Source of the DNA: Sphingobacteriia bacterium RIFOXYC2_FULL_35_18
Lineage (GTDB): Bacteria; Bacteroidota; Bacteroidia; Chitinophagales; Chitinophagaceae
NCBI GenBank assembly: GCA_001829005.1
Contig: MIAG01000001.1
Span: 496,001-560,000 of the forward strand
Length of the DNA: 64,000 nucleotides
Reading direction: 5' to 3'
Of this stretch, positions 9,696 to 18,838 are shown piece by piece. Position 1 is the stretch's first letter. The number at the start of each line of letters is the position of its first letter. The notes under the pieces were generated by a model. That model saw only the letters and a list, made by a program, of their open reading frames with translations. It did no database searches and was not told the DNA's origin. Both the position numbers and the translations under genes were made by a program.

Positions 9696-9703
9696 CAAAT
9701 GTA
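9696..9703 (-). promoter_or_regulatory. -7 box of psuK-psuG, leaderless arrangement
   Basis: TACATTTG on the minus strand is a perfect TAnnTTTG box and ends four bases before the psuK ATG at 9691. It decides the start codon of psuK. Confidence 0.6.
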
Positions 9704-9752
9704 CAAAGTGGATTGGCCTTTTTATGTTATTTTCATTATTCAATTTTGATTT

Positions 9753-11414
9753 ATGAATAGAAGAAAATTTTTGCGCAATGGTTCTTTGGCGGCTGCAGCT
9801 GCTGTAACTGTAGCGGGTACGGCTGCTACCGTTTTAACTGGATGTGGCGGCGGCAAAGATCAATCTAAAACCAATAGTTCCGACAGTGCTGAATTGGCCG
9901 CTGCTGAAGCAACTGGAAGAGATGAGTTTGAATACTCTGAATTCACAATTGCCGAATTACAAGCAGCTATGAAAGCTGGAACTCTTTCTTCAGTAAAATT
10001 GACCGAACTATACTTGCGCCGCATTAGTGAAATAGATCAAGGAAGGCATGATCTATTATCGGTGATTGAAGTAAATCCAGAAGCCATGCAATTGGCTGAG
10101 CAAATGGATAAAGAAAGAAAAGCAGGTAAACTTCGTGGTTCATTGCATGGTATTCCTATCATGATTAAAGACAATATTGATACGGCCGATAAAATGCATA
10201 CGACCGCTGGGTCATTGGCTTTAGAAAATCATATTGCTGCAAAAGATGCTTTTGTAGTAAGTCAATTACGCAAATCAGGGGCCATTATTTTAGCTAAGAC
10301 CAATTTGAGTGAGTGGGCCAATTTTAGGTCTACTCGTTCTAGTAGTGGTTGGAGCAGTAGAGGTGGACAAACCAGAAATCCTTATGTAATCAATCGCTCT
10401 CCATGCGGTTCTAGTGCTGGTTCTGCCGTTGCAGTTTCTGCTAATTTATGCGCAGTTGCGGTGGGTACCGAAACCGATGGCTCTGTTGTTGCACCTGCTT
10501 CTTTTTGTGGTATTGTAGGGCTTAAACCTACTGTTGGCCTAGTAAGTAGATCGGGTATTATTCCTATTTCTGCAACGCAAGATACCGCTGGTCCTATGAC
10601 ACGCACTGTAGCTGATGCTGCTATTCTACTGAATGCAATGGTGGGCGTTGACCCTGCGGATGCTGTAACATTAAATGCTAAAGATAAAATTGCCAAAGAC
10701 TATACTGCTTTTTTAAATAAGGATGCTTTAAAAGGAAAGCGTATTGGGGTTGAGCAATCTTTTTTAAGAGGTCGTCAAGAAGAAGTAGTGGCTTTGTATC
10801 AAAGAGAAATTGATCAATTAAAAAAATTGGGTGCTACTATTGTTCCTGTGGAATTGGTAAAAGAAACAGGTCCTTTGGGTGAAGCTGAATTTCAAGTGTT
10901 GCTCTATGAATTTAAAGATGGCCTCAATAAATATTTATCTACAGTTAAAAATGGCGTGAAGAGCATGCCTGAATTAATTGAGTACAATAAAAAACATGCA
11001 GATAAAGTACTCAAATATTTTAAGCAGGAACTGGTTGAAATGAGCAATGCTAAAGGCGATTTAAAAAGCAGTGAATACCAGCAGGCATTGGCAAAATCTA
11101 CTTCGGCTCGTGCAATCATTGATCGTGTGTTGAAAGAAAATCAATTAGATGCCATTGTGGGTACCAGTTATGGACCGGCTCATTGTATTGATTGGGTAAA
11201 TGGAGACCAAGACCCTGGGTTCTATTTCTGTCCACCTGCTGCTATGGCAGGTTATCCGCATATTACTGTTCCGATGGGTAATATTCATGGCCTGCCTGTA
11301 GGACTTTCTTTTATAGCTTCTGGTTATCAGGAAGGAACCATCATCGGATTGGCTTATGCTTATGAACAAGCAACCAAGCATAGAACCATTCCTCGCTTTA
11401 AACGGTCTATTTAA
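9753..11414 (+). CDS. Amidase family protein, Tat-exported lipoprotein
   Basis: The 553-residue protein begins with a Tat signal (NRRKFLRNG) ending in a lipobox, LTGC, so it should be folded in the cytoplasm, exported and anchored by lipid. The amidase signature is intact: K139 in IPIMIKDNIDT, the cis-serine in GSSAGSAVAV (Ser220/221) and the nucleophile Ser244 in TETDGSVVAPA, giving the Ser-cisSer-Lys triad. GIVGLKPTVGLVSRSG follows as usual. It hydrolyses an amide bond; the substrate is unknown. It diverges from psuK. Confidence 0.93.
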   Translation: MNRRKFLRNGSLAAAAAVTVAGTAATVLTGCGGGKDQSKTNSSDSAELAAAEATGRDEFEYSEFTIAELQAAMKAGTLSSVKLTELYLRRISEIDQGRHDLLSVIEVNPEAMQLAEQMDKERKAGKLRGSLHGIPIMIKDNIDTADKMHTTAGSLALENHIAAKDAFVVSQLRKSGAIILAKTNLSEWANFRSTRSSSGWSSRGGQTRNPYVINRSPCGSSAGSAVAVSANLCAVAVGTETDGSVVAPASFCGIVGLKPTVGLVSRSGIIPISATQDTAGPMTRTVADAAILLNAMVGVDPADAVTLNAKDKIAKDYTAFLNKDALKGKRIGVEQSFLRGRQEEVVALYQREIDQLKKLGATIVPVELVKETGPLGEAEFQVLLYEFKDGLNKYLSTVKNGVKSMPELIEYNKKHADKVLKYFKQELVEMSNAKGDLKSSEYQQALAKSTSARAIIDRVLKENQLDAIVGTSYGPAHCIDWVNGDQDPGFYFCPPAAMAGYPHITVPMGNIHGLPVGLSFIASGYQEGTIIGLAYAYEQATKHRTIPRFKRSI

Positions 11415-11466
11415 GTGCGAAAATGATTTATATTCATGTTTTTATTGATCTGTTTAAATTAATATA

Positions 11467-12750
11467 GTGTCTGAAATTAATACCAAACAAGTTTCTCCTT
11501 TAGGTTGGATTGCCAGTACCTGGTTTGCGATGGGCATTCCATTTATTGCACTGTCTAGTACAGCGGGTATTATGTACCAGTCATTTAAGTTGCCTGATGA
11601 AGAAGTTGTTTTTTGGACTTCTTTTATCATGTTGCCTTGGGCACTTAAATTTTTATGGGGGCCTTTATTAGAGATGTTCAAAACCAAGAAATACTTTGTG
11701 TATGTATCTCAGTTTTTTTTGGGTGTCTTATTTGCTTTAGTTGCAGTGAGCATTATTTCTGACCGATTTTTTGGTTTGTCTATTGGTTTATTTACTGCGA
11801 TTGCTGTTGCTGCAGCCACACAAGATTTAGCAGCGGATGGTGTATATATAAATGAATTGAATAAATTTCAACAACAACAATTCATAGGTTGGCAAATAGT
11901 GTTTCAGCAGTTGGCCAAAGCCATTTTTGGATCTGGATTGGTATTATTGGCGTTTCAATTAGAAGAAGTCTATGGGTTAAAAATGGCTTGGATGACGGTG
12001 ATGATTATTTATGGAATAGCCATGATTACCATGGGTGTTATTAGCGTAAATAAATTGCCTACAGGTGGAGATGCAGTGCATGCTGTTGAATCGGCGCCCG
12101 AAGCTATTGTTATTTATAGAGATGTATTGTTGCAGTTCTTGAAGAAAAAAAATCTATGGATTGGTTTAGTATTTATTTTTCTTTATAGATTGGCAGAAGC
12201 CCAGGTAGTAAAAATTGCTCCTTTGTTTTTTAAAGCATCTAGAATGGATGGTGGGCTAGGAATTGATAAAGCAGACACCAGTTTTATTTTTGGGGTGATT
12301 GGAATAATCGCATTTGTTTTGGGTAGTCTGGCATCTGGTTATTTTGTTGCGTCTAAAACATTCAATAGAAAAACCTTGCTCATTTTGTGCGCTGTAATGA
12401 ATATTCCTTTGTTGATCTATTCTTATTTAGCAATTACGCAGCCCGTAGACGAAATGCCCATTATTCTACTGGTTGCATTTCAGCAGTTTTGTTATGGCTT
12501 CGGTTTATTGGCACTGGTTTACTATATTTTACAAGAGATGGCACCAGGCAAATACCAATTGGCTTATTTTGGCTTTGCTGCTGCTGCTATGCAATTTGCA
12601 TTCATTATTCCTGGAATGTTCAGTGGTTATTTAAGCGAATACATGGGATATTATGAGTTCTTCATTTGGGTCATCATATGTACCATTCCGGCTTTTATTA
12701 TAAGCGCAACGGTTCCATTAACAAATGGTACAGAACCTACTGCCAACTAG
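11467..12750 (+). CDS. MFS transporter of the AmpG/PAT type
   Basis: The product has 427 residues and about 12 membrane segments, starting at a GTG codon. The N-terminal part (FMALSSTAG-like GIPFIALSSTAGIM, then FIMLPWALKFLWGPLLEMFKTKKYFV) and AAATQDLAADGVYINEL resemble the AmpG and acetyl-CoA transporter (PAT) group of MFS proteins. AmpG homologues import muropeptides or related solutes, but the sequence cannot decide the substrate. The 3' end overlaps the convergent M24 peptidase gene by 14 bases. Confidence 0.82.
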   Translation: MSEINTKQVSPLGWIASTWFAMGIPFIALSSTAGIMYQSFKLPDEEVVFWTSFIMLPWALKFLWGPLLEMFKTKKYFVYVSQFFLGVLFALVAVSIISDRFFGLSIGLFTAIAVAAATQDLAADGVYINELNKFQQQQFIGWQIVFQQLAKAIFGSGLVLLAFQLEEVYGLKMAWMTVMIIYGIAMITMGVISVNKLPTGGDAVHAVESAPEAIVIYRDVLLQFLKKKNLWIGLVFIFLYRLAEAQVVKIAPLFFKASRMDGGLGIDKADTSFIFGVIGIIAFVLGSLASGYFVASKTFNRKTLLILCAVMNIPLLIYSYLAITQPVDEMPIILLVAFQQFCYGFGLLALVYYILQEMAPGKYQLAYFGFAAAAMQFAFIIPGMFSGYLSEYMGYYEFFIWVIICTIPAFIISATVPLTNGTEPTAN

Positions 12751-14089
12751 GGTTTCCTACTAAATGCAATTTGGTTTGTCTTCCACTAATGTATTTAAAA
12801 CCAGTTTGGTCAAAGTATCCATCTTGTTCTAGCATGATTCGGATGGTCTTTTTCCATTCTTTAATTTCAACTGCAGCGTTCAATTCTATTGAATAAGCAG
12901 TATTATAATACATGGGATAATCGCCGCTTCCTGGTACGCCATTTTGTTGATCCCACATACCAATGGTGGGTCCAGCTGCATGTCCATGAGCACCAATTGG
13001 ATGGGTATAAATGGTAGCGTTAATGGTTTCTTTTTTTGCTTGTGCTAATGCATCTGATAATATTTTGTTTCCCGATTTGTTCAATGCAAATTGATTGGTT
13101 AAAATATCTTGTAATCGATTTCCAATAGTTAATGCGTTTTTTAAATACTCAGGTGCATCCTTTTCTTCTGGCTTTAAAACATAGGCATGCTCTTGTATGT
13201 CTGAGTTTAATCGTAAATAAGTAATTCCAAAATCTACATGTAACAAGTCTCCTTGTTGAATAATATTTTTTGGATCGTACCCCTTATTGCTGAACGCTTT
13301 TAAATGATCAAATTCAATTTGGTCATTGCGTTGAATTTCTACTGAAGGATGAAACCAGGTACTTAATCCAAGGCTATTGATTTTTTGTCGGTACCACCAT
13401 ACAAGGTCTTCTGATGTGGTAATGCCCGGTGTAATTACCTTGCTGCTAAATCCCTCCGCAATAATGGCTTTACTAATTTGCACTACTTGAGGGTAGTATT
13501 GCATTTCTCTGGCTGTTCTGGTTTCTAACCAAGCTACTGCCAATGGTTCAGAAGAAACCACTTTTGTTTTATATGCAGCAGGTAATTTTTGCATGAATTG
13601 TTCATACTCTGTATGGTCTAGCCCGTCTGCATGACCAAAACTCTTAGACATATTAATGCCTATTTTTTTTGGTTGATGCTTATTAACCAATGCCATTAAT
13701 GCATCCCACTGATCGGGATACTTGGTCATATCCCAAGCAGCTTTAATTGAACTACCCACATTGTATCTGGCTACGGCAGACTTGGTGTATTCTTTGGTTA
13801 CTGGATTATAATAAAATACCAACATGGTAGTTCTTCTTGCACTAATCCAAGTAGCTGGTAACATAGTTTTTACAATAGGATCTTCATTGTATTCTCTAGT
13901 TATCATTACCCACATATCTATCCCTGTTCTTTCCATTAATAGTGGCAATAAATTGTTTAGTCGGTCGTCTATAACTTCATCAATAATTTTTGCCTGCTCT
14001 CTTAATGGTAGTACTTGTGCGTTTAACTCATGGGTAATACATATTACCAATAAGAAACTCAAAACAGCGGTTAGGATGCGTTTATTCAT
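12737..14089 (-). CDS. Secreted M24 metallopeptidase (Xaa-Pro aminopeptidase type)
   Basis: The 450-residue protein has a signal peptide (ILTAVLSFLLVICITHELNAQ), then a creatinase-like N-terminal domain and the pita-bread M24 domain. Candidate metal ligands are in order: D in LLHVDFGI, D in LNSDIQEHAYV, H in GAHGHAAGP, E in YSIELNA and E in MLEQDGYF, so the dinuclear site is complete. Export suggests peptide turnover in the periplasm, in line with the other exported peptidases in this window. Confidence 0.88.
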   Translation of the reverse strand: MNKRILTAVLSFLLVICITHELNAQVLPLREQAKIIDEVIDDRLNNLLPLLMERTGIDMWVMITREYNEDPIVKTMLPATWISARRTTMLVFYYNPVTKEYTKSAVARYNVGSSIKAAWDMTKYPDQWDALMALVNKHQPKKIGINMSKSFGHADGLDHTEYEQFMQKLPAAYKTKVVSSEPLAVAWLETRTAREMQYYPQVVQISKAIIAEGFSSKVITPGITTSEDLVWWYRQKINSLGLSTWFHPSVEIQRNDQIEFDHLKAFSNKGYDPKNIIQQGDLLHVDFGITYLRLNSDIQEHAYVLKPEEKDAPEYLKNALTIGNRLQDILTNQFALNKSGNKILSDALAQAKKETINATIYTHPIGAHGHAAGPTIGMWDQQNGVPGSGDYPMYYNTAYSIELNAAVEIKEWKKTIRIMLEQDGYFDQTGFKYISGRQTKLHLVGNPSWQ

Positions 14090-14142
14090 TTTAGTGTACT
14101 TTTATTAAATATACTATTGCGTTGCCCAATAAACCCCTTTTA

Positions 14143-15387
14143 TTGAAACCTTTTTTTTGCCTTTTGTTATTGCTATTTGGGCAATGGGTATTCAACAATG
14201 CAGCGGCACAAAATATCCCATTTCCCCAGAAAGACATTAGTGATGTTTTATTTGGATCGAAAAAGCGCAAAGCCCAATCTCAAACAGATTCTCTGGTTCC
14301 AAGAAAATTCTATACCAGTTTTTTACCCATTCCTGGGTACAATCCTGCGTTGGGTTTTGTAATAGGAGGTGGCATAAGTACCAGTTTTTTATCTGGTCAA
14401 TCAGCAAGTACTCGTCGTTCTAATATTCTAGCCAATGCAACCATCACCACGCGAAATCAGTTTAATCTGAATATTCGCAATATGATTTATTTAAAAGACG
14501 ATCAATGGGTTTTACAGGGGGATTGGCGCTGGCTTATTTTTTCTCAACCCACGTATGGCTTGGGCATCAATTTTAATAATGCTTTTAGGCCTCCTGCAAT
14601 AGAACAGCCTATGAAGTTTAATTATATCCGTTTTTATCAAACCCTCTATAAAAAAATATTGGGCCCATGGTATGCGGGTATTGGTATTAATATAGATCGT
14701 CACTATAATATTGTTGATCAACTCTTAGACACAACAGGTCCTAATCCTTTTCTTACTGCACATTATGCGTATTCTACTTTAAATAATATTAGGCAAGACG
14801 AGTATTCTTCTGTTGGATTGAGTGCTAATTTTTTATTTGATAATAGAGACAATGCGGTGAATCCTAGAAAAGGTCAATATGCATTAATGAGCTTTAGAAT
14901 CAATAATGAAATATTCGGAAGTACGCGTTCGCATAATACTTTGTACTATGAATTCAGAACGTATTGGAATCCCACTAAAAAGCTGTTAAGGCCTCATATT
15001 ATTGGATTCTGGACGATGGGTCAGTTTGTTACCAGTGGCAAACAACCCTATTTAGAAATGCCTGGAATTTCTTGGGATATGTATAATAGAACGGGGAGGG
15101 GCTATATACAAGGAAGAATTAGAGGAGAAAATATGTGGTATGGTGAAACGGAGTATCGTTTTCCTATTTCAAAAAATGGATTATTCGGCGGAGTTGCATT
15201 CTTGAATTTAACTACGGCTACCAACGAAGCCAAACAGCAGAAACTGGCTGATGAATTTGCTGCAGGCTATGGTATTGGATTAAGAATTAAAATGAGTAAA
15301 AAAACAAATACCAATATTGGTATTGATTATGGCATGGGCCGCGATGGCAGTAATGGCATCTATATTAACTTACTCGAAACTTTTTAA
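14143..15387 (+). CDS. BamA/TamA-like outer membrane beta-barrel protein
   Basis: About 414 residues from a TTG at 14143, which yields a classic signal peptide (MKPFFCLLLLLFGQW ... AAAQ). A TTG at 14122 is also possible, but a TACTATTG box ends at 14119 and would place the transcript start on it. The mature protein has alternating beta strands and ends in the Omp85-like sequence TNIGIDYGMGRDGSNGIYINLLETF. GLGINFNNAF, LFDNRDNAVNPRKGQY and the aromatic C-terminus (final Phe) match surface antigen D15 family barrels. There are no POTRA domains, so it is a barrel-only member. Confidence 0.8.
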   Translation: MKPFFCLLLLLFGQWVFNNAAAQNIPFPQKDISDVLFGSKKRKAQSQTDSLVPRKFYTSFLPIPGYNPALGFVIGGGISTSFLSGQSASTRRSNILANATITTRNQFNLNIRNMIYLKDDQWVLQGDWRWLIFSQPTYGLGINFNNAFRPPAIEQPMKFNYIRFYQTLYKKILGPWYAGIGINIDRHYNIVDQLLDTTGPNPFLTAHYAYSTLNNIRQDEYSSVGLSANFLFDNRDNAVNPRKGQYALMSFRINNEIFGSTRSHNTLYYEFRTYWNPTKKLLRPHIIGFWTMGQFVTSGKQPYLEMPGISWDMYNRTGRGYIQGRIRGENMWYGETEYRFPISKNGLFGGVAFLNLTTATNEAKQQKLADEFAAGYGIGLRIKMSKKTNTNIGIDYGMGRDGSNGIYINLLETF

Positions 15388-15413
15388 TTGGGATACTTTT
15401 ACCAAATGAATGT

Positions 15414-16700
15414 CTAGTTCAGTAGTCTATATATAAATACGGTGGCCCTTTTCATTAATATAGGATACTGTTTTGAGTTTAATGTTTCACCGGGCGCATG
15501 CGATCCTTTGCCAGATGCACCTAAGCCATCTAAACAATCTGCATAAGCTGCTACATAGGAAATATCTCCAGCTCCTCTACTCCCGGGATTACCCGGTACT
15601 ACTTTGCCCAAACCCATGTCTTCACTGGTTTTGCTTAATATTGTTGCCAATGCTTCATTCCCTTTTGTGGGAGCCATCGAAGGAATGCCATCTTGAAAAC
15701 TAATGCTTGCTTTTGCGCCAGGTAAACTTTCTGAAACAATTTTACGCATGGTGTTTCTGGCTTTTAATTTTTGCTCTTCGGTTAAGAAACGGAGGTCACC
15801 ATTTACAAATGTTTTAGGCGAAATAATATTGGTTTTACCAGATGCTTCACCGCGTTGTTGTTCAAAATTGGCATTTACTTCAGACCCTCCAATAAATATA
15901 CCAGGGTTGAATGTGAGGTATTGTTCTTTGCTTAATGTTTCTCTAAAGCTGTTTACAATTCTAGCTGCTTCATAAATAGCGCCATAACCTGCAGCACCAA
16001 ATACACCAGAAGAATGTCCTTGCTTTCCTTCAACAGTTAACTCCCAAGAACTCGCTCCTCTTCTTGCAGTTGCAATGGTATTAAAGCCTGCAGCTCCTTC
16101 AAAGGCCAATACCACATCATGTTGCTTTGCCCTTTCAATAAAATCTCCTCTAGTGAGGCTTCTTGGCTCTCCTGCATTTTCTTCGTCGCCTGTCATATAA
16201 ATAGTGATGGTTGCATTATTCAACAAGTTTAATTCGTGCATGGCTTTCATTGCAGCAATGATGATTACATCGCCTCCTTTCATATCATTAATTCCCTGAC
16301 CAGTGATGGTGCTATCATTCAAAACAGTAAATGGATTGCTGGGCATTTCTGGTTCAAATACGGTGTCTAGATGGCCTAATAATAAAAGTTTTTTTCCCTT
16401 ATTGCCTTTTCTTGTTGCTACCAAATGACCTGCTCTCTTAACAGAATCGGGCATATTAATCCACTCTATGGTAAATCCTAATTTCTCTAATTCCTTGCTG
16501 TATAATTGACCAACTGCTTTTACTCCTGCTATATTAAATGTTCCACTATTGATGTTAACACTATTTTTAAGTAGGTCTACCATTGCAGGATAATGCTCCT
16601 CTATTTTTTTTATTAATTTTTGTTCAATCGGTTGAAGAGTTTGAGCGTTGGTTATTAAAAAAGAGAAGCTAATAAGGTAGAAAAGGAAGCATTTTTTCAT
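15414..16700 (-). CDS. M20 family peptidase, carboxypeptidase G2-like, secreted
   Basis: The protein has 428 residues from the ATG at 16700 (signal peptide MKKCFLFYLISFSFLITNAQ); a longer start at 16730 would bury the signal peptide. Zinc ligands and catalytic residues of family M20 are visible: LLLLGHLDTVFEP (H and catalytic D), GINDMKGG (bridging D), TGDEENAGEP (catalytic E followed by E ligand) and a final GSHAPGETL (H). The dimerisation domain lies between, beginning at GKQGHSSGVFG. The family removes C-terminal glutamate from folates or peptides. Confidence 0.92.
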   Translation of the reverse strand: MKKCFLFYLISFSFLITNAQTLQPIEQKLIKKIEEHYPAMVDLLKNSVNINSGTFNIAGVKAVGQLYSKELEKLGFTIEWINMPDSVKRAGHLVATRKGNKGKKLLLLGHLDTVFEPEMPSNPFTVLNDSTITGQGINDMKGGDVIIIAAMKAMHELNLLNNATITIYMTGDEENAGEPRSLTRGDFIERAKQHDVVLAFEGAAGFNTIATARRGASSWELTVEGKQGHSSGVFGAAGYGAIYEAARIVNSFRETLSKEQYLTFNPGIFIGGSEVNANFEQQRGEASGKTNIISPKTFVNGDLRFLTEEQKLKARNTMRKIVSESLPGAKASISFQDGIPSMAPTKGNEALATILSKTSEDMGLGKVVPGNPGSRGAGDISYVAAYADCLDGLGASGKGSHAPGETLNSKQYPILMKRATVFIYRLLN

Positions 16701-16850
16701 AAAAGCAAATTTGACACTCAATTTAAGCATTCAATTGTATTTAAAAATTGATAGGGTAAGCCGTTTAATTGATACTATTGAAAATAATCGCCAATCCTTT
16801 CGTTATTGCGGATGCTTATTGATATTTTTAATCAAATTAATTTATTGTAC

Positions 16851-18692
16851 ATGCCCAATAATGCTGCTTATAGTTCAAAATACGAAACCCTTTTGGCTGT
16901 TGGTCAATTGGGTGGATGGGAATACAATGTACTCACACAGGAGCTTTGGTGCAATAGCTATTATTTTGAAATGCTTGGCCGCAAAGAGTACGCAACAGCT
17001 GATTGGGCAAAATATCCTATTAAAGAGATTTGGGAAGATTGGTTACATCCGGAAGACCTAGCAAAAGCAAAAGAGTATTTTGCCGATTATATTTTAAATC
17101 CTGTTCAAGAATATGCGCAACAGTTTAGAATGCTTCATGCCAATGGCGATTGGGTGATTATTTTAAGTAGGGCATTGGCCATGCGTAATGAAGTAGGCGA
17201 GTTAACCGGAATGATTATTGGAACTCATTTGGATATATCGGATACCTCACGTCTTTCTGAAAATTTCATCATCACACAAAAAGAATTTGAAAAAAGTAAA
17301 AAGCAAATTATTAAAGACAATGCTTTTTTGAAAGCTATTTTAAATAGCCCAAAAGATTTATTTGTTTTGGCTATTGACAAGCATTATCAGTTTTTAGGTT
17401 TTTCTGATTCATATATTCCATTTGCTAAAAACGTTTTATTAAAAGATGTTCAAGTGGGTATGAATGTTTTTGATGTATTACCTGAATCTATGCATGCAGT
17501 TGCAAAAGCCAATTATGATAGGGCTTTAGCGGGGGAAAACTTTATTATTACCAATAATTTTATTGCCCCCAGCGGTAAAAGATTGTATTATGAAAACAAA
17601 TACAGCCCTATCATAGATCAGCATGGTAAAATATTAGGACTCACTTTATTTAGTAACGATATTACTGCTATCAAAATTCAAGAGGAAGAAATGCGAATTG
17701 TAGACCTTCGCTATGCCGCATTATTTGATGGAGCTGAAGATGCGATATTAATTGCTGATGCTACTACTGGTCATTTGGTTGATGTGAATGATAGAGCAAG
17801 TGAATTATTTGGTTATTCCAAATATGAACTGGTTGGGATGCATCAAACTCAACTTCATCCCCCTAACGATTTGGCTAAAATAACTTCATTATTTCAGCAG
17901 TTTTCTTCAAGTAAAACAAACGGTCATCAATTTGTTGATACAAATATTATTGATCATAAAGGAAAAATAAAGCCCGTTCGAATTACTGCTGGGGCCCCTT
18001 TTAGAGCAGGGAAATATTTGTTTTTAGCGGCTTATTTTAGAGACTTGAGTACAGAAAAAGCGGCCATTGAAAAGGCGCTAACTATTCAAGAAATGCTTTC
18101 TAAAGCAGAAGGGATTGCGCATGTAGGAAGTTTTGAAGTAATGCTTCCAGATGGTCATGCCATTTGGAGTGATGAAATGTTCCGTATTCTTGATTTATCT
18201 CCCCATGAAACATTGGCTCATAAAGACCGATTTACTGAATCGGTTATTCCAGAAGACCAGGAAATATATCATAAATGGATGGGGAAAGTATCCACTATTG
18301 AAGGGGAGTCTTCTCCTATACAAGTTCAAATTCAAACCCGGAAAGGCAGCATTAAACATGTAATTATTAATGGGGTTGGGTATAAAGATTTACAAGGTCA
18401 AATTTATAAGTTCATTGGTGTGGTAAAAGATATTACTACCAGGGTATCTACCATGGAGAGCCTTAAAATTCAAAACCAAAAGTTAAGAGAAATTGCATGG
18501 GCTCAGTCTCATTTGGTAAGAGGTCCGCTTTCAGATATTTTGGGTATTACCAAAATAATTAAAGAAAAATTAGTTGACGAAGAAGAAAAAGAAACCTTGA
18601 TTACTCAATTGCATGATGCTGCAGATAAGCTAGATCAAGTAGTTAAAGATGTGGTGAATAATGCAGGCTCTTTTGACGAATCGTTGCAATGA
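16851..18692 (+). CDS. Multi-PAS protein with a histidine-kinase-like H-box but no ATPase domain
   Basis: About 613 residues from ATG 16851; the ATG at 16812 is an alternative, but a TATTTTTA box at 16823-16830 sits between the two. At least four PAS domains can be read: WEYNVLTQELW, LFVLAIDKHYQFLGFS, ALFDGAEDAILIADATTGH and AHVGSFEVMLPDGHAIW. The C-terminal 70 residues form a helical bundle with an H-box, AWAQSHLVRGPLSDILGI (His about residue 554), but the protein ends there, with no N, G1 or G2 box. It may be a sensor that dimerises, acts as a phosphotransfer domain for another kinase, or is a degenerate kinase. It converges on the hydrolase gene. Confidence 0.82.
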   Translation: MPNNAAYSSKYETLLAVGQLGGWEYNVLTQELWCNSYYFEMLGRKEYATADWAKYPIKEIWEDWLHPEDLAKAKEYFADYILNPVQEYAQQFRMLHANGDWVIILSRALAMRNEVGELTGMIIGTHLDISDTSRLSENFIITQKEFEKSKKQIIKDNAFLKAILNSPKDLFVLAIDKHYQFLGFSDSYIPFAKNVLLKDVQVGMNVFDVLPESMHAVAKANYDRALAGENFIITNNFIAPSGKRLYYENKYSPIIDQHGKILGLTLFSNDITAIKIQEEEMRIVDLRYAALFDGAEDAILIADATTGHLVDVNDRASELFGYSKYELVGMHQTQLHPPNDLAKITSLFQQFSSSKTNGHQFVDTNIIDHKGKIKPVRITAGAPFRAGKYLFLAAYFRDLSTEKAAIEKALTIQEMLSKAEGIAHVGSFEVMLPDGHAIWSDEMFRILDLSPHETLAHKDRFTESVIPEDQEIYHKWMGKVSTIEGESSPIQVQIQTRKGSIKHVIINGVGYKDLQGQIYKFIGVVKDITTRVSTMESLKIQNQKLREIAWAQSHLVRGPLSDILGITKIIKEKLVDEEEKETLITQLHDAADKLDQVVKDVVNNAGSFDESLQ

Positions 18693-18838
18693 ACTAAAAT
18701 TACCTAAAAGTAGGTATATCTGTCCCCCAATTTTTAAGCATATTGCACTAGGATTTCATCCTAAAAATCGGGGTACTTTCATATCGGGGGGTGTGATTGT
18801 CCCCGATTTATTTTTCAATAATTGATGATGCTCCGTTT
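18693..18838. other. Structured 146-base convergent intergenic region with terminator
   Basis: Three perfect short hairpins are present: TACCTA/TAGGTA (18701-18716, loop AAAG), TAGGAT/ATCCTA (18749-18763, loop TTC) and ATCGGGG/CCCCGAT (18783-18789 and 18801-18807), the last followed by TTATTTTTC as an intrinsic terminator for the multi-PAS gene. A second ATCGGGG (18767-18773) could compete for the CCCCGAT arm, and an outer CCCC...ATTTTTA / TAAAAAT...GGGG pairing (18724-18736 with 18762-18773) is also possible. Confidence 0.5.
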
